64,000 nucleotides of DNA from Microlunatus elymi (GTDB taxonomy: Bacteria; Actinomycetota; Actinomycetes; Propionibacteriales; Propionibacteriaceae). A program made the translations under genes and the position numbers. The notes beneath the pieces were generated by a model, which saw only the letters and a list, made by a program, of their open reading frames with translations, had not been told where the DNA came from and made no database searches. Below are positions 16,845-24,621 of this stretch, piece by piece (positions within the stretch are counted from its first letter, which is position 1; every line of letters begins with the position of its first letter). Where the stretch lies: assembly GCF_007362775.1 (NCBI RefSeq), contig NZ_CP041692.1, forward strand, positions 3,100,001 through 3,164,000, given 5' to 3'.

Positions 16845-17822
16845 TTACTCGAGAAGCCGCTCCCAGACTCGCGCATTCCCCACCACGGCAGGGAATTGCT
16901 CGATTCTGTCGCGGATCTTCTGTCCGTCGTCCGGCGTCTCGCCCCAGCGGGTCAACGCCTCGGCGATCCTCGCCAGCCGGGTCCCGATCATTCGATCCAA
17001 CAGACCTTGTTGTGCCTCCAACGGCTCGCCGCCGGCGGCCGCATAAGCCGCCTGTGAACGACGTACCAGTTGCGGATCGGGAGCCGCGCGGCCCCTTCGC
17101 GCGAAAGCGATGAACACGTACGCCGCCTCCAGCGGGATGCTCTCGGGCCCGGACGTGTCCCAGTCGATCAGGGTCGGCCGGTCGCCTGCCATCAGAACAT
17201 TCCACGGCTCGACGTCGCGATGACTGAGCGCATAAGGCGGCGTCGCCTCGAATGTCACGACGACCTGTCGAGCCTGCTCGAGTACGAGGTCGAGGTGCGT
17301 GCGCAACGCCGGCGCCCACGGCGCCGTCATCGCCTCCCCTTGATCGAGCCAATCCAGCCACTGCTCCTCGGCGACCGGAGGAAATTGGCAATACCACCAG
17401 TTCGGGTCGGGGCGATCATCGAGGGGTTGCAGGCCATGGGTGAGTGCGAGGGTCGTCCCGATCCAGTCCGCGACGTCGTCATCATCGGCAAGGGCGCGAT
17501 GCTCGAGGTAAGGAAACGCACGGAACAGGCCGTGCCCGTCGATCCGAGCGACCGACCCGAACACGGGGCGGACCGGATCGATCGGTGCTGGTGTGTCGAT
17601 CCCCGCGTCAACGGCCCGCTGTTCGAGCCGCATCGCCGGTTCCAGTTGATCTTGCCAGGGCAGCTCGTCATCAGCCCAGAAGCGCTTGATCAACACCTCC
17701 CCGGACGCGGTCGGGACACGCCAGGCGTCGACCTGACCACGTCGCCTGATCAGCTTCGCCGGTCCGACCGCGTCGCCAAGATCAAATGCCTCGGTCATCA
17801 CCGCCGCAGCAACGTCACTCAT
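16845..17822 (-). CDS. Aminoglycoside phosphotransferase (APH) family kinase-like protein, A
   Basis: A 325-residue protein of the APH/choline-kinase fold. It shows a nucleotide-binding lobe (VDAWRVPTASGEVLIKRFW), the catalytic loop SHRDVEPWNVLM (with Asp and Asn in the usual H-x-D-x4-N spacing) and the metal-binding Asp in TLIDWDTSG. The HRD-E-PWN form differs from the usual HGD-x-H-x-GN, so the substrate is unlikely to be a classical aminoglycoside. The ATG at 17822 is preferred over a far upstream start. It converges with the SDR gene (one-base gap) and lies 38 bases downstream of a second APH-like gene. Confidence 0.78.
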   Translation of the reverse strand: MSDVAAAVMTEAFDLGDAVGPAKLIRRRGQVDAWRVPTASGEVLIKRFWADDELPWQDQLEPAMRLEQRAVDAGIDTPAPIDPVRPVFGSVARIDGHGLFRAFPYLEHRALADDDDVADWIGTTLALTHGLQPLDDRPDPNWWYCQFPPVAEEQWLDWLDQGEAMTAPWAPALRTHLDLVLEQARQVVVTFEATPPYALSHRDVEPWNVLMAGDRPTLIDWDTSGPESIPLEAAYVFIAFARRGRAAPDPQLVRRSQAAYAAAGGEPLEAQQGLLDRMIGTRLARIAEALTRWGETPDDGQKIRDRIEQFPAVVGNARVWERLLE

Positions 17823-17860
17823 AAGAACCGCATCCAACCATGCCCTCCGCGAGCCCGGCT

Positions 17861-18805
17861 TCAGCCACTGAGCCCCAGCAGCCGACGACCCCGGTGGACG
17901 AGACCCGGTGCGTCGTTCGCCTGGCCCCAGATGATCATGCTCGCGGCCTTCAGCGGTTCTCGCAGCTGCAGGACCCGTTCCTCCCGCTCTGTCAGGCTGC
18001 GGCCGTAGCCCTCGAAGAACGCCCGCTCGAGATCCGGGCGGCCGACCCACTCACCGGTGCGGAGCATCTCGAAATCGAAGACGTGGACGCCGACCTTCGC
18101 CTTGCCGAAATCGATCATGGACAACGCATCGTCATCGCAGACGATCCAGTTCCTGGGCTGATTGTCGTTGTGGATCGGGCCTACGGTCAGGTCTTCGGTG
18201 ACGGGAAGGTCGGCCAGTTCAGACCGGATCCGCCGCCAGATCGTCGCCGGCACGCTGCCGTTGCCGGTGCGTTCCAAGTTGTCGAACTGTTCGATCATCG
18301 AGTCCCGGCCGTTAGTCCAGCGGGTCGCCGGCTGGCAGTCATGCAGGCGTCGGGTCAGCTGACCCGCCTGGCGATGGTGGTCGAGCGACTGCGCTGTGCC
18401 TGCCGGTCCGTCGATCCACGACATCACGAGAGTCTGAGCATCATCGTCGTACGCAAAGAGGGTCGGGGCACGCCCCTGCAGCTTCGGCGCCCAGTGCAGC
18501 AACGCGTGCTTCTCGCGTACGAAGTGTCGCTCCGACTGATAGAGCTTCAACGCAACCGGACGATGTTCGGTGTGCACCTCCAGCAGCGTGGCAAACCCGT
18601 TCGGCCAGCTGCGATCACCGACGACGGCCCATCGATCAAGATCATGGTCAAGGACGCGCCCCAGCCAGGTCAGGTGCGCGATTGCAGCACGTTCCTCTGC
18701 AAGCAGCGCTCGGCGGGACACGACCGCAGCGTAACCGGAGGGAGGGCACCCGACGACACCGCGCGAACGAAGTTGTGTGACGAAGGAGCGCGGAATTGAG
18801 CCCAT
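17861..18805 (-). CDS. Aminoglycoside phosphotransferase family protein, B
   Basis: A second APH-fold protein, up to about 314 residues. Kinase features are VALKLYQSERHFVREKHALLHWAP (Lys and Glu of the N-lobe), the catalytic loop GPIHNDNQPRNWIV and SMIDFGKAKVG with the metal-binding Asp. The loop is again atypical (HND rather than HGD). The start is uncertain: the ATG at 18805 lies inside a 59-bp palindromic repeat, while a GTG at 18721 would begin at the conserved region. The repeat may have altered the original 5' end. No substrate can be inferred. Confidence 0.65.
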   Translation of the reverse strand: MGSIPRSFVTQLRSRGVVGCPPSGYAAVVSRRALLAEERAAIAHLTWLGRVLDHDLDRWAVVGDRSWPNGFATLLEVHTEHRPVALKLYQSERHFVREKHALLHWAPKLQGRAPTLFAYDDDAQTLVMSWIDGPAGTAQSLDHHRQAGQLTRRLHDCQPATRWTNGRDSMIEQFDNLERTGNGSVPATIWRRIRSELADLPVTEDLTVGPIHNDNQPRNWIVCDDDALSMIDFGKAKVGVHVFDFEMLRTGEWVGRPDLERAFFEGYGRSLTEREERVLQLREPLKAASMIIWGQANDAPGLVHRGRRLLGLSG

Positions 18806-18829
18806 TCTCTGCACTTACGTCACGCAAGT
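18771..18829. repeat. 59-bp imperfect palindromic repeat, copy 2
   Basis: It is the same length as the copies at 769 and 51002. The left end AGTTGTGTGACGAAGG pairs imperfectly with the right end CTTACGTCACGCAAGT. It overlaps the possible start region of APH-like gene B and separates it from the DUF1707 remnant. Confidence 0.75.
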
Positions 18830-18840
18830 TCGGCGGAGGT

Positions 18841-19320
18841 TCAGTGGTCTCGCGGCTCGGCGCGGTGGATGGTCACCGAACCCATGCCGGCGAACGCCTT
18901 GACTACCACGCTCGGGCCGTCGACCGGGCCCGGCTCGCGAGTCGGGCTCAGGCTGCCGATCAACGGCAGTCCCGTCATGCTCACCCGCGCATCGGCCGGA
19001 ACGGTGATGTTCACTGCGCCCAGGAATGCTCGGGCGGAGACGACTACGCCGGCGGTGCCGATGCTCGCATGGCTGAGGTCGAGCTGGACGTTGCCGAGCA
19101 CACTCACCGCCGACATCTTGCCCTCGACGATCCCCGTCGGGCGAGCCTTGGTCTCCGACAGCACCGCCAGCTGGGGCCGCACCCCCTCGCGCGCGACGAG
19201 GCCGTCAGCGCGCGCGTCCACCACCGGATGATGATCAAGGTCGGCCGCGACGGCGGCGAGGTCACTGTGGGTCTTGCTTCGATAGAGCTGATCCAGGCGC
19301 TGCGCATGTTCCGCGGGCGT
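18841..19320 (-). pseudogene. 5'-truncated DUF1707 / LiaF-like cell-wall stress protein
   Basis: The frame read from about 19320 gives LTPAEHAQRLDQLYRSKTHSDLAAVAADL, the second half of a DUF1707 (SHOCT-like) domain, then the C-terminal beta-helix domain of LiaF/DUF2154-type proteins (MSAVSVLGNVQLDLSHASIGTAGVVVSARAFLGAVNITVPADARVSM). The first half of DUF1707 (usually a SDADRE-type start and a GRL motif) is missing. In its place the frame runs into the end of the TagF-like gene, with no start codon. A GTG at 19224 could still give a 127-residue C-terminal protein. The break at 19320 coincides exactly with the edge of the surface-polymer cluster. Confidence 0.65.
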
Positions 19321-20834
19321 CAGGCGAGCAGGGCGCGGACGGCGTCGAGGAAGGGGCGGTCGTCGCCGGGGTGGTCGCCCAGGTAGTAGTGGGCTACGGC
19401 GGCGCGGCGGTCTCGCAGCGGGTCGGTGACCAGGAGCTCGTCCAGCAGGCCGGTGCAGGCGTGCTGGCCGTCACCCCGGACGGCGGCGTACTCGATCAGG
19501 TAGGCCGCGGCGGTGCTCGGATAATCGGTGGCGGCGGTGTCGGCCGACTGGCCGGGCGGCAGCACCACGGCGTACGGCTTGCCGGTGGCGAAGGAGTCGA
19601 CCAGGGCTCCGCCGACATCGGTGATCAACGCGTCGCAGGCGTCGAAGTCGTCGGTCAGCTGGACGTCCCGGCCCTCGGCCGCCATCCGATGCGGACGCCC
19701 GGTGCTCTCCCGGTCCCGGCGCAGCAGATCGTCGACCGCGTTGATCTCGACCCGTTCGCCGGCACCCAGCCAGCTGAACGGGTGCGGCCGGAAGACGACC
19801 GTCGCGCCCCGATCCAGCAGTGCCGAAACGATTTTGGTCCCCAGCGGCAGCGAGCTCAGCACGGTCTGCGCGTTGTAGCCGCGCCAGGTCGGCGCGAACA
19901 ACACCGTCGGCGGGCTCGCCTCGGCGATCGGCCGTCCGGCGCGCTGCAGTCCGGCCATCTGCGGCCGGCCGACGATGACGAACCGTTCCGCCGGCATCGT
20001 CAAGCCGGCCTGGGCATAGCGGTCGATCGCCGCCTGCCCGGCCACGAACACCAGGTCGAACATCCGGTGCATCGGATGCACCGACATCTCCTTGTCGGAG
20101 TCGCCGTGACCGAGGTAGACGTGCACCAGCCGCCGGTAGGTGACGAAGCTGGTGTTCTCGGCGACTCCGTTGACGTAGAAGGCGATCTTCAGCCCCGGCA
20201 CGATCACCGAGTCCAGATCGCTGCCGGTCGGCAGCACCACGATCGGTGCGCCGGTCACCCGCTGCGTCGACGGCAACGCCTCCGGATGCCGCAATACCAC
20301 CAGGTAGGGCAGCTGCAGCTTCTCCAGGATCGGGATCCACATCGCCAACTGGTACGAGGCGTTGTTGCGCCGGCCGGTGTAGATCACGAACGCCGGCTGA
20401 TGGGCCGACACCGCGTCCTTGATCCGAGTCCGCTGCGTGTCCCGTCCCCGACGCGCCCGGAACGCCAGTCCGAGGTTGATCAACAACCCGAGACCCGCGA
20501 TCAACATCAACACGAAGGCGACCCAGCCGGGCAGCGTCAGCATCGACAGCACCATGATCAACACGATCCCGCCGACGATCGCCATCCCGCTCCGGCCGGT
20601 GGGCACCTCGAACGGCCGCCGATAACCGCGCAGCTGAACGGCGAACGGCTGCGCCGGTCCGTGCAGGACCGCCAGCAGCGGCAGGGCCTCGACCTCGCCG
20701 GCGACGCCGATCGCCGCGATCAGCCCGAGCACCCCGTGCCCACGCAGGTCGGCGATGGCAGCGAGCGCCAGCCCGATCGCGACGGCGATCGGCGCCTGTC
20801 CGACCAGCGCGCGCAGCAGCGTCTGCGGCTTCAT
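19320..20834 (-). CDS. TagF-like CDP-polyol phosphotransferase with N-terminal membrane anchor
   Basis: A 504-residue protein. Residues 1-135 hold about four hydrophobic segments with an Arg-rich end. Residues 145-504 resemble CDP-glycerol:poly(glycerophosphate) glycerophosphotransferases: FVIYTGRRNNASYQLAMWIPIL, HVYLGHGDSDKEMSVHP (the H-G-D-S-x-K motif), FVIVGRPQ, VLFAPTWRG, VVFRPHPFSW and the late ITDVGGALVDSFATGKPYAVV, which resembles the ITDYSS...TGKP motif. It would use a CDP-activated polyol to extend a wall polymer. TDVGGAL has no Ser after the Asp, unlike its neighbours. The ATG overlaps the preceding stop (ATGA), so it is coupled to the double-TagF gene. Confidence 0.82.
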   Translation of the reverse strand: MKPQTLLRALVGQAPIAVAIGLALAAIADLRGHGVLGLIAAIGVAGEVEALPLLAVLHGPAQPFAVQLRGYRRPFEVPTGRSGMAIVGGIVLIMVLSMLTLPGWVAFVLMLIAGLGLLINLGLAFRARRGRDTQRTRIKDAVSAHQPAFVIYTGRRNNASYQLAMWIPILEKLQLPYLVVLRHPEALPSTQRVTGAPIVVLPTGSDLDSVIVPGLKIAFYVNGVAENTSFVTYRRLVHVYLGHGDSDKEMSVHPMHRMFDLVFVAGQAAIDRYAQAGLTMPAERFVIVGRPQMAGLQRAGRPIAEASPPTVLFAPTWRGYNAQTVLSSLPLGTKIVSALLDRGATVVFRPHPFSWLGAGERVEINAVDDLLRRDRESTGRPHRMAAEGRDVQLTDDFDACDALITDVGGALVDSFATGKPYAVVLPPGQSADTAATDYPSTAAAYLIEYAAVRGDGQHACTGLLDELLVTDPLRDRRAAVAHYYLGDHPGDDRPFLDAVRALLA

Positions 20835-23800
20835 GTCCGGACCCGATCGCCGAGCAGTTCGGCGGCCCCGGCCAGGAAGCCGTCCGCAGCATGGCCGGGC
20901 GCGAAATCGCCCAGGTAATAACGTCGCATCTGTTGCCGTTCGGCGCCCTTCGGATCGGTGATCAACAACTGGTCCAACGCGTCGTCCAGATCGCCGAGGT
21001 CCTCGGCGATCGGATAGCCTGCCGCGGCTGCCGGAGCCTCCGCGATCAACTCGTCTTCGGTCCGTCCGACGGCAACCACGGCGAACGGCTTACCTGAGGC
21101 AAGATAGTCGGAGATCACCGCCGACACGTCGGTGATCATCGCATCGGACGCGTTGAAGCAGTCCTCGACACTCATCTGCTGCTCAGCCTCCGCGCCCCAC
21201 AGATGCTGCCGCCCACTCGCCCGGCGGTCCTCCTCCAGCATCCGCGAGATCCGCTCGATCAGCTGCCGGTCGCCGGCGAATCGGTAGTTGAACGGATGCG
21301 CACGAAAGATCACCCGAACGCCGCGGCGCAGCAGCTCGGCGACGATGCTCTGCCCCTGCGGCAACGAGTAGACCCGGCTGTCCGCGTACGGTCCCTGCCA
21401 GGTCGGCGCGTACAGCACGGTCTGCTGCCCACTCGGCCGAGCCGCGGCGTCCGCGGTCTTGATCACCTCGGTCTGCGGCCGTCCGACGATCATGAACTTC
21501 TCCGCCGGGATGGTCACGTTGTGCCGGGCGTACCGGTCGACGGCAGCCTGCCCGGCGGCGAAGATCTTGTCGTAGATGGCATGCACCGGGTTGAAACAGG
21601 CCGGCTTCTCCGAGTCGCCGTGATTGAGCCAAACGTGGGTGAGTTCGCGGCGTTCGATCAGATGGGTGTTCCGGACCGCGTTGTTGACGTAGAACGCGAC
21701 CTTCATGCTCGGCACCACCACGTCCTCCAGGCTGCGCAGGGTCGGCCGATACAACACCGGCACCCCGGTCCCCCGGGTCAGCGCGGCGATCTCGGTCAGC
21801 ATCGGCAACGAACGGGTGATGATCACGAACGGCCGGCCGATCCGGATGAAGTACGGCAGCCACATGCCCACCTGATAACCGGCCCCGATCCCGGAGCCGA
21901 AGTAAACGCAGAATTCGGGCGCCCGACGCCGCAACACGTCCAGAACCGACGCCTCTGCCAGCACCGCCGCCCGCAGCCGGGCCCGCGCCGACCGGAGCGC
22001 GATGATGATCAAGATCAGGTACGCCGCCGCGGCGAGGGCCCACAACCCGTCGAACACCGAAACGGTCCCCGGCAGCAGATCGCCGACCGTGGCCAGCAGG
22101 AAACCCAACAGGGACAGCAGAATCGATCCGATGGACAGCCGGTGCAGCCAGGGCGACGTGGCCGGCACGGTCAGCTCCGGCAGCCCGTCGGCGATCACCC
22201 CCGGATACTCCCAGCCCTCCCGGACGGCGACCTCCAGCGCCAGTGCGATCAAGATCACCGTCGTGACGACTGCGGCGATACCGGCATCGTGCTGGGTGCC
22301 CAGCGCCGCGCCGGCGGCCAGCAGCAAGATCATCCGTGGCCCGTCCAAGGGTGTGCCGGCAGGCCCCTCGGATTGCTGCCACAGGGTCGGAATCGCTACC
22401 AGGGCGGCGATCAGTGCGGCGGCCAAGCCGACCCAGCCGTGGCCGCCCAGTGCGGCGGTCAGCGCCGCAACCGCGGCGACGCCGCTGATCATGGTCCGAG
22501 CCAGGCTGTCCAGGTTGCGCCGGATGGTGTCCCGGCTGACCCCGGTCGACCCGTCGTCGGACTCGGCCGGCTCCGCGATCGACGGCGGCGGGTTGTCACA
22601 GGCCGCGCGGACCGCGTCGACGAAGGTGTCGGCGTAACCGTCGACCGGGAAGTCGCCGAGGTAGTCGGCCCGCACCTCGGCTCGTACCTCGGTCAGCCGA
22701 TCGCCGGCCGGCAGCAGCAATTCGTCCAGCGCCGCGGGCAGCCGGTCAAGATCGTGATCGATCAGGTACGCGGCCCGGGCCACCGGATAGTCGGCGACGA
22801 ACTGCTCGAGATCATCGGCCGCGGCTTTCGACGAGGCCGGAGCGATCATCGCCAACGGCTTGCCGGAGAACAGGAAGTCCGACACCACCGCGGACACGTC
22901 GCTGATCATCACGTCGGCCAGATTCATGCAGCCCAAGGCGTCCAGCTCGGTCTCCGCGGCCGGCCCGTAGCGGTGCCCGGAACCGTTAGCGGCGTCAGCG
23001 GCGTCAGCGGAGAGCATCGCCTGCACGCGGCGGATGATCGCCGTGTCGGCCTCGTCGGCGTAGCTGAACGGATGCGGCCTGAAAATCACCCGCGCCCCAC
23101 GCGCCAGCAGCGCGCCGACAATTGCCTCGGCTCGATCCAGCGAGCTCAGTGCGGTCTCGCTGACGTGCCCACGCCAGGTCGGCGCGTACAAGATCACCGG
23201 CGGCGCCCCAGCCAGCCGCTCGGCGATCCGTTCCGGATCCGGCTGCCGGACCACCTCGACCTGCGGCCGGCCGACCACCCGGAATTTGCTCTTGTCGATC
23301 AGCACCCCGTGCGCCGCGTAGCGCCGGTTGGCGGCCGGCCCGGCGGTGAAGATCCGGTCGTACATCGCGTGCGTCGGGTTGTAGGACGGCGGCTTCTCCG
23401 AGTCGCCGTGGCCGAGATAGACGTGGGTCAGCTGGTGATAGCGGATCAGCGCCCCGTTGCCCGACGACGCGTTGACGTAGAACGCGGCCCGCAGCGACTC
23501 GGTCATGATCAGATCCAGCTCGGCGACGCCGCGGCAACACACCACCGGCACGTCGGCGAGCGAGCCGTCGAGGTGCCGGGCGATCGCCTCGGCCGGCAAC
23601 TCGTTGCGGGTGACGATCAAGAACCTGCGCCCGGCCCGGGCCAGATACGGCAGCCACATGATCAGCTGGTACGAGGCGTCGTCGGGACGAGCGGTGTAGA
23701 GCACGAACTCCGGCCGGTAGTCGGCGACCGCGTCGGCCAGGTTGCGCTGGAGCCGAGCCGCCACCCGGCGACGAGCCCGGACCTGGCGGACCAGTGCGCC

Positions 23801-24457
23801 GGCGGGCAGCACGCCGGCGACCGCGACCAGCAGGCCGATCCAGCCGGGCGATCCGGCCGCGCCGAGCACCGCGACCAGTGCGGTGACCAGCAGCGAGATC
23901 GGTGCGATCAGCCAGGCCGAAGCGGTCCGCTCGGGCAGTCGGGGCTGCCCCGGCAGACCGCGGGCGTAGGGCGCCGGCAGCCGCAGCAGCCGGACCAAAA
24001 ACGGTTCGATCGCGATCGTGCAGATCAAGACCGCGATGCCGACCCCGATCCAGAGGGCTCCGGTCCACTGCGTCCCGAACCAGGCCGACCCCGCACCACG
24101 ACTCCGGCTGGTCGTCCACGATCCGACCACCGCCGCGGCCGCCAGCATCCGCGAGCCGGCGAACCGGCCCAGTCCGCCGAGCCCGTTCCGCACCCGGAGC
24201 AGCGACCCGAGCCGGCCGGTCGGATAGATCGCCTCCGGCGGATCCTCGGCGGCGGCTTGCCGCGGGAACCGGAACGCCAGCCCAGCGAGCCCGAGCACCA
24301 GCAACAGCACCGCCGACCAGCGGCCGACCGTCGTACCGAGGGCGATGCCCGACCAGGCGGAGGCCGCCAGCAGTGCCGCGATCACCGCGGTCCCCGACGC
24401 CGAAGCAGTTGCCCGGCGCAGCACGCGGCTGGTCGGACCGTCCCCGGCCTGGGTCAT
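20831..24457 (-). CDS. Tandem double TagF-like membrane protein
   Basis: A 1,208-residue protein made of two complete anchored TagF-like units. Unit 1 has hydrophobic segments at about residues 20-240, then a catalytic region (FVLYTARPDDASYQLIMWLPYL, YLGHGDSEKPPSYNP, VILYAPTWRGH, VIFRPHPFSY, MISDVSAVVSDFLFSGKPLAMI) to about 625. Unit 2 repeats this: a second set of hydrophobic segments (about 650-840), then FCVYFGSGIGAGYQVGMWLPYF, WLNHGDSEKPACFNP, VLYAPTWQGP, VIFRAHPFNY and MITDVSAVISDYLASGKPFAVV. Both sets of H-G-D-S-E-K and D-V-S motifs are intact, so both halves may be active. The ATG at 24457 is preferred; the longer frame starts in the divergent promoter region. Confidence 0.82.
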   Translation of the reverse strand: MTQAGDGPTSRVLRRATASASGTAVIAALLAASAWSGIALGTTVGRWSAVLLLVLGLAGLAFRFPRQAAAEDPPEAIYPTGRLGSLLRVRNGLGGLGRFAGSRMLAAAAVVGSWTTSRSRGAGSAWFGTQWTGALWIGVGIAVLICTIAIEPFLVRLLRLPAPYARGLPGQPRLPERTASAWLIAPISLLVTALVAVLGAAGSPGWIGLLVAVAGVLPAGALVRQVRARRRVAARLQRNLADAVADYRPEFVLYTARPDDASYQLIMWLPYLARAGRRFLIVTRNELPAEAIARHLDGSLADVPVVCCRGVAELDLIMTESLRAAFYVNASSGNGALIRYHQLTHVYLGHGDSEKPPSYNPTHAMYDRIFTAGPAANRRYAAHGVLIDKSKFRVVGRPQVEVVRQPDPERIAERLAGAPPVILYAPTWRGHVSETALSSLDRAEAIVGALLARGARVIFRPHPFSYADEADTAIIRRVQAMLSADAADAANGSGHRYGPAAETELDALGCMNLADVMISDVSAVVSDFLFSGKPLAMIAPASSKAAADDLEQFVADYPVARAAYLIDHDLDRLPAALDELLLPAGDRLTEVRAEVRADYLGDFPVDGYADTFVDAVRAACDNPPPSIAEPAESDDGSTGVSRDTIRRNLDSLARTMISGVAAVAALTAALGGHGWVGLAAALIAALVAIPTLWQQSEGPAGTPLDGPRMILLLAAGAALGTQHDAGIAAVVTTVILIALALEVAVREGWEYPGVIADGLPELTVPATSPWLHRLSIGSILLSLLGFLLATVGDLLPGTVSVFDGLWALAAAAYLILIIIALRSARARLRAAVLAEASVLDVLRRRAPEFCVYFGSGIGAGYQVGMWLPYFIRIGRPFVIITRSLPMLTEIAALTRGTGVPVLYRPTLRSLEDVVVPSMKVAFYVNNAVRNTHLIERRELTHVWLNHGDSEKPACFNPVHAIYDKIFAAGQAAVDRYARHNVTIPAEKFMIVGRPQTEVIKTADAAARPSGQQTVLYAPTWQGPYADSRVYSLPQGQSIVAELLRRGVRVIFRAHPFNYRFAGDRQLIERISRMLEEDRRASGRQHLWGAEAEQQMSVEDCFNASDAMITDVSAVISDYLASGKPFAVVAVGRTEDELIAEAPAAAAGYPIAEDLGDLDDALDQLLITDPKGAERQQMRRYYLGDFAPGHAADGFLAGAAELLGDRVRT

Positions 24458-24621
24458 GGCGATGTCGTCTCCTGCCTCCTCGCGCGGCCGAGCGTGGCAC
24501 GCGCCGATCCGGATCACATGGATCGCGGCATCCGAGTTTATGGTGTCTCTCGCGATCCGAGCGGCCTCGCCCGCCGCGTGTCCGGATGGCCCCGCGTGTC
24601 GGTGAGGAGAGGTGGAGTTCG

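Noticed and set aside
16845-18805. Antibiotic resistance kinases
   Set aside because: Both APH-fold proteins have atypical catalytic loops (HRDVEPWN, HNDNQPRN), so resistance to aminoglycosides cannot be claimed.
23902-24621. Upstream extension of the first fusion gene antisense to the double TagF gene
   Set aside because: Arg/Pro/Ala-rich shadow sequence; the GTG at 24622 with GGAG just before it begins the conserved protein.
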